Source of the DNA: Deinandra increscens subsp. villosa
Taxonomy: Eukaryota; Streptophyta; Magnoliopsida; Asterales; Asteraceae
NCBI GenBank assembly: GCA_039602395.1
Contig: JBCNJP010000025.1
Span: 100,678,124-100,742,123, forward strand
Length of the DNA stretch: 64,000 bases
Direction: 5' to 3'
Part shown: one piece after another, positions 10,363-20,856 of the stretch
Position numbering within the stretch: position 1 is the first letter of the stretch
How the letters are laid out: each line of letters begins with the position of its first letter
Position numbers and translations under genes: made by a program
Notes under the pieces: generated by a model
What the model was told of the DNA's origin: nothing
Databases searched by the model: none
Seen by the model: only the letters and a program-made list of their open reading frames with translations

Positions 10363-13300
10363 TGGATTGTCTCTCTATCAACATTCGTGGGGTTAAGGAC
10401 CATCGTAAAGTCCTTTGGATTAATGATTTGCGTCGGGATATTAGATTCGGGTTCCTTTGTGTTCAGGAGACTATGGTCGGAGACGGGGGTTCGATTGATG
10501 TTAATAGGTTGTGGGGCAGAGGTGACATCGGGTGGGAGTTCGTTAACGCGAAAGGGAAATCAGGGGGCCTACTCTCGGTGTGGGATCGTTCTCGTTTCAA
10601 GTTCCTCAAAGCGGTTAAGGATGATAACTTCTTAATTATTGTGGGCAGTATAGAGGGGGGGAGTGTTCTCCTAAACATTATGAACGTCTATTCCCCGCAA
10701 GGCATTGGTGACAAACGAGCTATGTGGAGTAGGATCCTAGAGTGGAAGTCGAAGTTGCAAGGTTGGTGGATCCTCGCGGGGGATTTCAACGAAGTTCGGA
10801 GTCCGGACGAAAGAAAATACTCGACGTTCTATCGAAGGAATGCCGAGGATTTCAATCGGTTTATAGAGGATGCGGATTTGGTTGAATATACGTTGGGAGG
10901 AAATAAATTTACGTACATGGAGAATATGGGTAAGAGTTTTAGCAAACTTGACCGGTTTTTTGTGTGTAATCAAGTGCATGGTAGATGGCCAGAAGCGACT
11001 GTCACGGCGTTACCAAGGAGGTCTAGCGATCATAATCCAATTCTTTTAAAGCTTTCGAAGGACGATTTCGGTCCGTCTCCTTTCAAATTTTATGCATCTT
11101 GGCTTAAGCATCCGGAGCTCGAAATGGTGGTTCAAGAGTGCTTGGCGGAATTTGATCAGGTTGTGGGAGTTAGGGCTGATAGGCGGCTCCTAAATAAATT
11201 AAAAAAGGTGAAAGATGCCATTAAGAAGTGGCGATCTAAGATTAATCAGGAGCTTAATGCCTCCAAAGAAAAGGCCTCTGTGGATTGTTCAAGATTTGAG
11301 GCGTTAGCGGCGTTGTTCCCGTTGACCGACGATGAGAATAAGAGATGGGGGGAGGCAAAAATTCTTCTTAGCAAGATCGAAGAAGACCGGGTGGAGGACC
11401 TTAAACAAAAGGGTCGAATTAAATGGGCGGTGGATGGGGATGCTAATACGAGTTTTTTCCATGGCATGATCAATAAAAATATTACGGCTAGTAGGATTAA
11501 TGGGGTGATGATTAACAACCGGTGGGTCTCGGAGCCTAATACTATTAAGAAGGAAGTATATAAGTTTTTTAGTGCTAAATTCAAGAACCCAAATCTGTGG
11601 AGGCCTGAATTTCAATTCGATGGACTCAAAAAGATTTCAACAGTTGATAAAGAGGGCCTCACAGTGAAGTTCTCAAGGCAAGAAGTAAAGATGGCGGTTT
11701 GGGATTGTGGGAGTGATAAAGCCCCCGGGCCGGACGGTTTTACCTTCGCTTTTATTAAGAGATTTTGGGACCTCTTTGAACCGGATTTCATGGAACTCTT
11801 TGAGGAATTCTTCAGTGACGGGGTTATTGGTAGTGGGTGCGGGGCCGCTTTTATCCATCTCATTGCCAAGAATAAAGATCCCAAGAGTCTTTCAGAGTAT
11901 AGACCCATTAGTCTCGTCGGTATCATCCCCAAAGTTGTTTCGAAAGTGCTCACCAATCGCTTAAAGGGGCCTCTTTCAAGTGTCATCTCGGACCCCCAAA
12001 TGGCGTTCCTTTCCGGTCGTAACATTTTGGATGGGGTGTTGATTGCCAATGAGGTTGTCTCGTGGGTTAAGAAAAAAAATATCCCGACTCTTATTTTCAA
12101 AATAGATTTCGAAAAAGCGTTTGACTCGGTGGATTGGGGCTTCCTTGACTCTATCCTCAACCAAATGGATTTCCCGCCGAGATGGCGTATTTGGGTTGGT
12201 GGTGTGTTGAAGGCGGCTAGGACCTCGGTTCTAGTGAATGGGTCTCCGACTTGGGAATTCCAATGCGAACGGGGGGTCCGACAAGGGGATCCGCTATCCC
12301 CGTTTCTCTTTCTCATTGTGATGGAGGCCTTGCATTGGATGATTGATAAGGCTAGCAACGCCGGTTTCTTTAGCGGTATTGATATACCGCATGGTGGGCC
12401 TTGTATTAGCCACCTCCTATTTGCGGATGATGCCCTTGTGATGGGCCTTTGGAAAGACGAAAGCCTTACTAACCTTGTGAGAATCCTCCGTATTTTTGGG
12501 CTTGTTTCCGGGTTGAATATTAACCTTAAGAAGTGTGCCCTCTACGGGCTTAACGTGGATCCGAGTGTCATTCAAGTCAAGGCCGGTTTGTTTAGATGCG
12601 ATAGAGGCTCCTTCCCGTTCAAGTACCTTGGGCTTATGGTGGGGGCGAACATGAATAGGATCTCTAGTTGGAATGAGGTCATTAAGATTGTGGAAGATAG
12701 ACTCTCGAGGTGGAAGGCTACCCATCTTTCTATTGGGGGTCGTCTTGTGCTTGCTAAGGCGGTGTTGGAAAGTCTTCCACTCTATTATTTTTCTCTTTTT
12801 AAGGCTCCGATTAAGGTCCTCCAAAAATTGGAAAGTATCCGGTACCGTTTTCTTTGGGGTGGTAACGGCGACAATAAACGGTGTATCCATTGGGTGAGTA
12901 GAGATGAAGTCGCGAAACCGGTTGAGGATGGTGGTCTCGGGTTGGTTCCATTCGGTATTGCTAATAAGTCCCTAATGGCTAAGTGGGCTTGGCGCTATTA
13001 TAATGAGCCAAGGAGTATGTGGGTTAAAGTTGTGTTGGGCATTCACCATAAGCCAAATGGTGGTACTGGGCTTCCGATCAGAAAAGAAATTGGAGGGGTA
13101 TGGGTCCAACTTGTCAAAAATTGTGATGGATTAAAAGAGGTGGGGGTTGATATTTGTGGCCTTATCGAAGTAAGCAACAGGGGGCCAAGGTGGTTAGGGG
13201 ATAGATCCGGCTTATTCTCGGTGGCGGGGGTTCGTGGCCTTCTTCGTTGGTTCTCTAGGTCCGACGCCCTTATCATGCCGTGGAACAAATTAGTCCCGAG

Positions 13301-13676
13301 CAAGGTTAATATTTTGTTTTGGAGGATTTTAAAGGATCGGATTGCAACAAGAGAGGCGTTAAGTAGAAGGAAAATGGAGATTGAAGACCCGTCGTGCCCG
13401 TTGTGCAACGAAGAGGAGGAAACCGTTTTTCACCTCATGCACGGTTGCAAGTTGGCGTCCGAGCTTTGGCATCTAGTGTCGGAGTGGTGTAAGGTCCCTC
13501 CGATATTCGCCTTTAGCTTTGATGATTTCCTCAAGATTGTGGAAGACTCGCACTATGATCGGAAGGCGAAGATGGTTTTCTATGCGGTCATTCTTACCTC
13601 TTGTTGGGTCATTTGGGCGGCTAGGAACAAAGCCATTTATGAGGGAACCAAGTCTTGTATTTCGGTTTTTATTTAA
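10362..13676 (+). CDS. LINE ORF2: endonuclease, reverse transcriptase and zf-RVT, C-terminus frameshifted
   Basis: The ATG at 10362 overlaps the ORF1 stop by one base (TGATG). The product has 1104 residues. In order: an APE-type endonuclease (SINIRGVKD, CVQETMV, ILAGDFNEVR, SDHNPILLKL), a reverse transcriptase (KAPGPDGFTFAFIK, YRPISLVG, FKIDFEKAFDSVDW, GVRQGDPLSPFLF, and LLFADDALV carrying the FADD catalytic motif) and a C-terminal zf-RVT segment (LVPSKVNILFWRIL, CPLCNEEEETVFHLMHGC). The last ~30 residues expected of this family (FLFKEVKCMSFLWVKCRGKWDRL... to 13767) lie in the next frame. A single extra base in the T-run near 13664-13668 would explain the early stop. The enzyme core looks intact. 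Confidence 0.88.
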   Translation: MDCLSINIRGVKDHRKVLWINDLRRDIRFGFLCVQETMVGDGGSIDVNRLWGRGDIGWEFVNAKGKSGGLLSVWDRSRFKFLKAVKDDNFLIIVGSIEGGSVLLNIMNVYSPQGIGDKRAMWSRILEWKSKLQGWWILAGDFNEVRSPDERKYSTFYRRNAEDFNRFIEDADLVEYTLGGNKFTYMENMGKSFSKLDRFFVCNQVHGRWPEATVTALPRRSSDHNPILLKLSKDDFGPSPFKFYASWLKHPELEMVVQECLAEFDQVVGVRADRRLLNKLKKVKDAIKKWRSKINQELNASKEKASVDCSRFEALAALFPLTDDENKRWGEAKILLSKIEEDRVEDLKQKGRIKWAVDGDANTSFFHGMINKNITASRINGVMINNRWVSEPNTIKKEVYKFFSAKFKNPNLWRPEFQFDGLKKISTVDKEGLTVKFSRQEVKMAVWDCGSDKAPGPDGFTFAFIKRFWDLFEPDFMELFEEFFSDGVIGSGCGAAFIHLIAKNKDPKSLSEYRPISLVGIIPKVVSKVLTNRLKGPLSSVISDPQMAFLSGRNILDGVLIANEVVSWVKKKNIPTLIFKIDFEKAFDSVDWGFLDSILNQMDFPPRWRIWVGGVLKAARTSVLVNGSPTWEFQCERGVRQGDPLSPFLFLIVMEALHWMIDKASNAGFFSGIDIPHGGPCISHLLFADDALVMGLWKDESLTNLVRILRIFGLVSGLNINLKKCALYGLNVDPSVIQVKAGLFRCDRGSFPFKYLGLMVGANMNRISSWNEVIKIVEDRLSRWKATHLSIGGRLVLAKAVLESLPLYYFSLFKAPIKVLQKLESIRYRFLWGGNGDNKRCIHWVSRDEVAKPVEDGGLGLVPFGIANKSLMAKWAWRYYNEPRSMWVKVVLGIHHKPNGGTGLPIRKEIGGVWVQLVKNCDGLKEVGVDICGLIEVSNRGPRWLGDRSGLFSVAGVRGLLRWFSRSDALIMPWNKLVPSKVNILFWRILKDRIATREALSRRKMEIEDPSCPLCNEEEETVFHLMHGCKLASELWHLVSEWCKVPPIFAFSFDDFLKIVEDSHYDRKAKMVFYAVILTSCWVIWAARNKAIYEGTKSCISVFI

Positions 13677-13870
13677 AGAGGTCAAGTGTATGAGTTTTCT
13701 TTGGGTTAAGTGTAGGGGGAAGTGGGATAGACTAACTTGGGAAGATTGGGATAATTTCAATATGTAAGTCCCCTTCCTTTTTATTGTTTTGTTTGCGTGT
13801 GCCCCTCTCTTGGCTTCTCGCTAGGGTCGGCGCCTCGCTTGTGTGTTATGAAAGTGCCGTTAAAAAAAAA

Positions 13871-14272
13871 AGTATTTGAGGATGAGCCAAAAGTGAATCA
13901 ATTATATAGGTTAGAACCCTGATTGTCAGCTGGCACATGCAGGAATTAAAACAAGAACTGGGCAGGGCCGTTTTTCTAGAGGACCTGTGCGCAGCCCCCA
14001 GCCGTATTGTAGCTGCTGTTTGACTAGATATAAATATATAATCCACCTGCAGGCAGGTGGTCTCATTTCTGACCACTGCACTATTTTAGCATTTTGTGCT
14101 ATATAGCTACTTCAAAAGTGAATTCCATCTGATTATCCCAAGCCCAAACACCCCTTAGTTTAATTAGCATTAGCATAATATTATATATGATCATCCATGA
14201 CACAAACATAATCACATTACTGACATATATGTATAATAGTACGTCACTGATACATATATGATTGAGCCTGCC
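13871..14272. other. Gap between the LINE tail and the NF-YB stop
   Basis: Holds the 3' side of the NF-YB gene (minus strand). An inverted CCACCTGCAGGCAGGTGG palindrome lies at about 14042-14059. No gene seen. Confidence 0.4.
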
Positions 14273-16017
14273 CTACTCGTTACAACGAACATATGGCTCG
14301 AACCCAGCAGCCGGCCTAGAAGGGCCGGCGGCGTTTGGGGAGTCTTTTACAAAACCGGCAATGGTAGCAGGGCCAAAGAGACGATGTCCAACTTGATAAA
14401 CATCATCAATACGTAACGGCTTGGGTTGTGACACGGCCCTGACGGGCCCACGTTCACCACCGTCAATCTCCCTATAACGATGGAGGTACATGGTCAAGGG
14501 CTCGATGTAATCGTCAAATCCGAGTTTGTTCATCGCCCAAAGGATGTCTTCGGCCGTGATGGTCTTCCTCTGCTCGTGTTGGCACCTGTCGTTGGCTTCA
14601 CTCGTGACGAAGCTAATGAACTCCGAAACACATTCTTGGATCGTCTCTTTTGAGTCGTCTGAGATCTTGGCATGCGGAGGGAGATTCTTTCGCATGATAC
14701 GGATCACGTTTGCTATCGGCATCAACCGGTCTTGTTCACGAACAAGGCACTCGTTGTTGCCTGAGGCCAATAGTAATAGTTAGTCACTAAATAAATGTTA
14801 AGTGGTATAGATACAAAACTTTTTATATCTATTTATTACTTTTATAAACTTCAAAATTAAAAAAGAGTTGATAGCTATTTTCGTTCATCTGGTTTGTTGA
14901 CTTTTGTTCTTTATATCTAAAATATTTTTTTAGTATTAGGCTACATGACATTACACAAACTTATCATTTTGATTCATATTTCTAACGTTGTCCATAGTCT
15001 TTGTTAAATAATCATTAAAATGATGGTAATTATGTCAATTCAAGGGTGTCTAAAATTTTAATTTCAGAGTAAATTTCTAATTTGGTTATTGTGATTTGAT
15101 AAATTTAACCACCAAAAAGAGTTTTTTTATCATTAAAATCATGTCGTATGGTTTACAATTTATAATATTTTTAGTCCAATAAATTGACACAATTAAAATT
15201 TTAAATTAACCTTTTGGGCTTTTGGTTTCATCTTAAATCAAACCGATCACCTAATTAATCTAGCTAAAATCGAGTTTGTGTGAGCTAGAAAAAGAAAATA
15301 CTAAATCATTGCTTCCAAACCCAAAAGCTACTGCCTCCAAAAAAGAAAAAAAGCTAGTGCCTAGTTGTCACGTATATTTAATGAATTGACTAAAATTAGA
15401 AAGAAGAGGTGTGTGGGGTCAGAAAGAGAGCATGAATGCCACTTGTTTAATCCCATTTGCCTTCCTCCTCCCAATCAAAACACTATCATGAAAACCATAC
15501 TCCACTCATCACCAATTCTTTTTTCACAAATCTTTATCTTAATACTAATTAAAAAAAACAAAAATGCTTAATGACACAAATATAACAAATCATATTCCCT
15601 AATTTAGTAGTTTTCTTTAAAAAGGAAATTCAAGTTCATCAACATAGGTTTCTTGAAATTGAATAAAACAATGCTTGTAACACAAAGTAATTCTTTATCA
15701 CACCTTTCTGAACGAAAAAACGAGTTGAGTTAAAATAGGTTTTTTGTAATTGAATCAGAACTCAATTGATAAAACTACTAGAACAAATCAAACAAGTACA
15801 ATTCGATTCTATTTCACATCAAATCAATCGAAAAAACACAAATCCATTTAAAGATTTTTATAAATAAACATGAAAGAAAACAATAAGAATTAACAAAGGC
15901 AATGCAATAATTTATGTAAAGAATGAATTGTGGAAGTAAAAGGGGTTTAAATTAAGAATTGGAATTACCAGATGGAGGTTGGGGAAGGGGTGCCTGGTAG
16001 CCATGGGTGTGCTCCAT
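14273..16017 (-). CDS. NFYB6: LEC1/L1L-type NF-Y subunit B transcription factor
   Basis: Histone-fold B subunit of the CCAAT-binding NF-Y trimer; the LEC1/L1L branch acts in embryo and seed programmes. Exon 1 (15969-16017) begins at an ATG and encodes MEHTHGYQAPLPQPPS plus one base. Exon 2 is 14273-14760. The donor is GTAATT and the acceptor CCTCAG, and the phases match, giving ...PPSGNNECLVREQDR. Without this splice exon 2 would have to start at a TTG. Total 178 aa. The core runs from REQDRLMPIANVIRIMR to EPLTMYLHRYRE. The branch-diagnostic Asp replaces the usual Lys in AKISDDSKE (residue 51). DDYIEPLTMYLHRYRE resembles L1L more than LEC1. The tail after the core is short and unlike the long Arabidopsis L1L tail. 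The symbol is by family resemblance. Confidence 0.82.
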
Positions 16018-16558
16018 TTTGTGTAAATACGAAATTGGGTTTTAGGAAATGGAAGGTTGTTGACATATAGATGTGGGAGCGTGCAGATTTGGGAAAATGT
16101 GGATAATTATACATATGACACGTGGCACAAGGACGTGGTGAACAACAACTGACTATCACCCCAATCACACTTCTTCTATTCTATTGTCATTCTTTATACT
16201 ATGTCACAGTGGACCGGGTGAGAATTTTGATCGGTTGTAAACAAATAGAAAGAAAGAAAAAAAAAGAAAAAAAGGGAAAACAAGCGGCTGGATCGGTTAG
16301 TGACGGAGTTAGAAATTTTATATGATGTCTTAAGTTTGTGATGCTCTCAAGAAGAAATTTATTTTCGGATTGGTTATTATATTTCCTTTCTTTTTGCCAT
16401 ATTGAGTCAAGTCGGCGTGTGTATTTTAACAAATCGAGTCAGGTTACTTGAATATTTTGGGGTTTTCAGTGTAGATCTAAGTTTTTTCATTCGGTAGATT
16501 TTTTATTTGGTTCATAACATCATTTTGTTCAATTTTTTATATTGTTTAAACCAATTAA
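16018..16558. other. Upstream region of the NF-YB gene
   Basis: Sequence 5' of the NF-YB start. It holds a purine-rich run at 16245-16280 and no recognisable ORF. No TATA box could be fixed with confidence. Confidence 0.35.
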
Positions 16559-16832
16559 GGCCCGTTTGATTTTAGTCCCTAATCGTATACATCCATGACC
16601 GAGTAAGAGGTTGTAAAAGTTGTGACCGGGTAAGACCAATATAAGACATTCGTATACATCAATGACCGAGTAAGAGGTTCTAAAAGTTGTGACCGGGTAA
16701 GACCAATATAAGACATTGGTAAGTGGCTTTGACCGAGTAAGGGATGAGTATGTGGCAAATCAAACGTCCTGACCGGGTAAAAGTCCTGACCGAGTAAGTG
16801 CTAAGTGATAAGTAGATATATGAAACAGCCCC
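16559..16832. mobile_element. Tourist-like MITE (PIF/Harbinger class)
   Basis: A 274-bp segment. Its ends GGCCCGTTTGAT and ATGAAACAGCCCC are imperfect inverted repeats, and a TAA flanks each side (16556-16558 and 16833-16835). Inside is a 67-bp direct duplication (16584-16650, 16651-16717) and seven TGACCGRGTAA words. The ends resemble the Tourist pattern, but the match is imperfect. Confidence 0.6.
16584..16717. repeat. Two tandem 67-bp units with TGACCGRGTAAG words
   Basis: Unit 1 starts CGTATACATCCATGACCGAG and unit 2 CGTATACATCAATGACCGAG. They are nearly identical along 67 bases. Further TGACCGAGTAAG/TGACCGGGTAA words continue to about 16798. Confidence 0.8.
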
Positions 16833-17596
16833 TAACACATTAACTTTTAATAACTAAGAATAAACTAACAAAGTAACACTTAATGGTTACGCGATTTAAC
16901 ATAGTGTTCAATAATCTAACAAAGCAATTTATATATTCTTAAAATACTTAAACATAAAAACACTCTTATAACACACTAATAAAACAAACTTATTACATAC
17001 TTAAACATAAACATAAAAAATACTGTATTGTTCATTTTAAATGTTTAAATTTGTATAGTTTACCTGACAATCTTTATTATCTTTATTTTCTATATTATTT
17101 TTTTAGTTTTTTTAATTCAATTTTAAATCTTCTTTAAAGTGTTAATTTTAGTTTTACATTATTGTCTTTTAAGTATCTATTTTTTAGTGTTATATTTAAT
17201 TAAGGTGAATTGTTTGCTTTTTGTATTTTTATTATTAAGTTGAATCCAAAATATAACACGCTATAGAGTCAACGTTCATAACATTTCTTGTTATAAATAT
17301 TAGTTTTTAATTAATTTAAAATGAAATTGTTAAAGAAAATCAAAATTTATTTATTTTGCTTGATATGTGATTCTCGTGATTTTGTAAAGCAGGAAAACAA
17401 AAATCACAAAATGGGCTTTGGGCCCAATTGAAGAAGGAAACGAGAGCTGCATAATTAAAATGGAAAGAAGTAATTGATGTAGTTAGGGTCCAACAACCGT
17501 AATTTCCGGCCCAAATGTATTTTTTTTGGGATTCGACGCAAGGAACGACGTAAATCAGTGGCTGAATCGAATTTCTGAAGGACTCGATGTAAATTA

Positions 17597-19494
17597 GGGG
17601 AGGGGGTATCGTTGCCACAAGGCTTCAAGAAGCCATGCCCACCAACCAATAGGAGCATGCCAACTCAAATTGCAAGATTTTGGAGCCATTTGAAGCCACA
17701 CCACATGGTATGGTTGTGGTGTAGCTTCTTGAAGCCATGCGATTTTTTTTTTATATAAAACACTTTTAATAAATAATCAATAATAAAAGTAAACAATATT
17801 CATTAAAACAAAAAATAAAATTACAACTTTAACAACATTCATTAAAAAAAAATTACAACTTTTATTAAAAAAAAAAATACAAATCTAGGGTTGAGGATTT
17901 GCGTTCACCTCCTCCTCGGTTAAAAACACTTCCATTGTGTTTTGGATGTGCTCGGTGATATCGAATCGGAGTTTAAAATGAGTCTCGCTATCTCTTAATT
18001 CGCAAATAACATTCGGGTAGAGAACCCGGTTAACCGGCGGATCTCGAATGTGGACCGGTGATATAGCAAGGCCATCGTCTTTGAGAGTCATGTTGTGTAG
18101 AATGATGATTGCGTACATAATGTTCTCCATTAGCGATTTTTTTATTGGACGGCCCTTTCGATCAACTATTGCCCACTTTTTCTTTAACCGACCAAACGCT
18201 ATTTTCACGTCTTTTCTAGCCCCCTCTTGTATCTTCTTCATTTTCTTCTCTTTAATCTCATAAGGATGTGGAAATGCCTTTACAAAGACCGACCAAGGGG
18301 GATATATGTCATCCGCAAGGTAATATCCACGTTTGTACTCTCGACCGTTGCAAACAAATGGCATTCTAGGTGCAACTACATGCATCTCATTGTTGAACAA
18401 AGGTGACTGGTTAAGAACGTTGATGTCGTTGTTGGAACCTGCAACACCCAAGAACGCATGCCAAAATCACATATCTTGGGAGGCAACCGCCTCGAGTGAA
18501 ATTGTTGGTTTTTTATGATCGCCACGATGATATTGTGCCCTAAACTTTCTAGGACAATTTCTCCACTCCCAATGAGTACAATCGATACTACCTATCATAC
18601 CCGGTAAACCATGTTTTGCTAAATGGGCATTATATAAAAGAGTGATATCGTGGCTAGTAGGTGAACGCAAAAATTCATCTTTGTAAAGCTTAATTACGAC
18701 ATCACAAAAATAGTGTAGGCATTCACGTGCAGTTCTTTCAGAAAATCTAAAGATTCATCATATTTATCAGGAACGTTACTGTAAGCGAGTTGACGAATAG
18801 CCACCGTGCACTTTTGTAAAGGTGTGAAACTTTCCCTCTTCGTCGCGTCCAAACGAGATGTGAACCACGGAAAGTTGTTTGTGATGTCGTCAACAATCTT
18901 CAAAAACAACCGTTTAGACATACGGAATCGGTCTTTAAAAATTCCCTCATGGTAACGGGGATTTTCGGCGAAATAAAGTTCCACCAATCGTTGGTGACCG
19001 TTTTCACGATCACGGTAAATACGTCTCCTCCGTTTAGGAGCGGAAACCTCTTCTTGTTCTTCTTGTTGGATGACGTTAATACATAGGTTAAAGTAATTGA
19101 TCGCGGCCTCGTACGAATCATCGGAGCTGCTTGACGATGTCGGAATCTCGGGTGGTGGAAAAAAGTCTTCTTCATTGTAAAGACTCATTTTATAAAAAAA
19201 TTGGTAGAGAAAGTGGAGATGAAATGGGAGTATGAGATGTGGTTTATAAAATTTTTTGGTGTGTATATATAGTAAAATTAGAAGAAAAAAAAAAGTGAAA
19301 GAGCCGTTGGGCTCAACGGTAAAAAAAAAACGGATACATTTCGCCGGCTCTCGCCGGTTTCTTCAAGCCGTGAACTCGCGAAATATGGAGCCAGGTGGGG
19401 GAGCCACGCGGAGACGGTATCGTTGCCCAGGAGAGCCACGCGGCTCCCTTGAAGCCGGCCCTTGGAACCGGCCACGATACCGCCCCCCCCCCCC
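17597..19494 (-). mobile_element. Second PIF/Harbinger element, transposase broken
   Basis: A 1898-bp element flanked by TTA on both sides (17594-17596 and 19495-19497). The left end GGGGAGGGGGTATCGTTGCC pairs with the right end GGCCACGATACC followed by a run of C. It carries one transposase-derived reading region on the minus strand. Different TIRs show a subfamily distinct from the copies at 4-6.8 kb. Confidence 0.85.
17885..19188 (-). pseudogene. Harbinger transposase pseudogene (frameshift and nonsense)
   Basis: Starts with MSLYNEEDFFPPPEIP at 19188 and contains the FRMSKRLFLKIVDDI helix-turn-helix-like region. Near 18745 the frame slips by one base: the continuation RFSERTARECLHYFCDVVIKLYKDE lies in the neighbouring frame. 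It then reads through LPGMIGSIDCTHWEW, the first Asp of the DDE triad. At about 18462-18464 a TGA interrupts VASQDM-FWHAFLGVAGSNND where family members carry Trp, so a TGG to TGA change is likely. GVAGSNNDINVL and the Glu region follow, to the stop at 17885. No intron is needed. Confidence 0.85.
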
Positions 19495-19497
19495 TTA

Positions 19498-20856
19498 CGG
19501 TCTAACTCGGCGAAAGTTAACTTTTTTTATTATAGGTATTTTGACTTGGTATTAAAACCAAAACATTAGGGTTACGAAATGACTTCACTCTCCAGCCGAT
19601 TTTTGACACATTAGGAGGCGATTTTTGGCTCAGGAACACCTCAAGATAATCAGTTTTTTATGATTTTTTTGTTTAATTCGGTAACTTTTCTTGGTTTTAC
19701 GATGAACATGCAAGACTGAAAACCTTTATGATTATTCCGGGTGAACTATTTGTGTCTATTCCGGGTGAACGATTTGTGTGATTATTCGTGTGATTCTTGT
19801 TAAACCTAGTGTTGGATTGAATTTTGTAAACACGTTAAGTTCTTTTGGATTCAATTGTCTGTTTGATTAATTTAAACAATTTGGTTTGTTTTGCAACAAT
19901 ACAATTATCATATTTTTTTTTCTTGCATCGGGAATACTTTTGTACTATATCTATGTTTAATATAACTGAATTGAGTTGAATAATTTAAACAAATTCATGT
20001 CTATGTGATTTTCCAACTAGGTCAACTTGAATTGGATTAATAATTACCAAATCCGGATCCCGAGTAATCGCTTTTCTTCTCAACCGAATCCCGGAGTAAT
20101 CATTTTTCTTCTCAACTGTTTTTACAACTAAAATACTTAGTCAATAATAATTCTTAACATCAATTTCAATTTTACTTGTTTAGATCATTCAATTTCTACA
20201 ATTAGCACTTTTCATGAATTCCCTGTGGATACGACAACCTTACTTCCTATACTGCAGTTCGTTGTAGCCAAGAAACCATTTTTAACTATATTTTTTTATT
20301 AGCCTTCGACACGTGATAAAAACCGGTTCAAAGTTGCCCAATTTCTAATCTTAAAGTATGCAATCTTCTAGAAATTTTAGTAAAATATTTGTATTGTTGT
20401 TGTAATAATAATGTTTTTGTAATTATGATTAACATGTTAAAATTATTTATAACAAATTTTTAAATAATAGACAAGAAATAGCGCTTGTGGATCAACCCAA
20501 ACCCAACCCATCCCGTTTCAAGTTTGTTCTTAAAAGTTAATGACTAAACATGAACCTGTTTTTAGTTTTTTACATGTTACTAACCACCTTTTTTTCACCT
20601 ATAACTTATTTTTTATTTTTATTTTGCAGAATCACTAGAAACAAGGGAAAGATTGTTCAAAAGCAGGTTCTTTCTAGTTTCTACCTCTGCCACTTGCTGT
20701 GAAAAAAAAAAAGAAGTTCGTACCAAAGATGCATAGTTTGAATCATATACTGATGGCCACCGTAATCATAAATCATTTTATTTTGCTGCAATCTTGATCA
20801 CATGGAATGAGAAATCACAGACCAATGGTTTCTGTAAGTTGTAAGTTGTAACGAAA
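19498..20856. other. Intergenic, retroelement-like remnants, no intact gene
   Basis: AT-rich. Short duplications occur (attattccgggtgaac at about 19730-19770; gtaatc-ttttcttctcaac at about 20062-20118). A segment near 20215-20260 (CCCTGTGGATACGACAACC) has the look of plant LTR-retrotransposon sequence. No protein recognised. Confidence 0.4.

Larger units (their letters stand above)
8610..13870 (+). mobile_element. Nearly full-length LINE (L1-like) retrotransposon
   Basis: Two consecutive ORF regions encode an RNA-binding ORF1 and an endonuclease/reverse-transcriptase ORF2. They are followed by a short 3' UTR and an A10 tract at 13861-13870. Codon use is distinctly more G-rich than in neighbouring genes. 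The exact 5' end is uncertain: I placed it just before the GGGGTGACGCC leader, and I could not find a convincing target-site duplication. Two frame breaks (within 9838-9901 and near 13667) suggest this copy is inactive, though not old. Confidence 0.85.

Noticed and set aside
11246..12358. Several minus-strand ORFs of 100-248 codons
   Set aside because: They are antisense frames of LINE ORF2, which has all the recognisable motifs.
17340..17658. Minus-strand ORFs of 92 and 67 codons left of the second Harbinger element
   Set aside because: They cross the element's TIR and TTA duplication and have no recognisable protein content.
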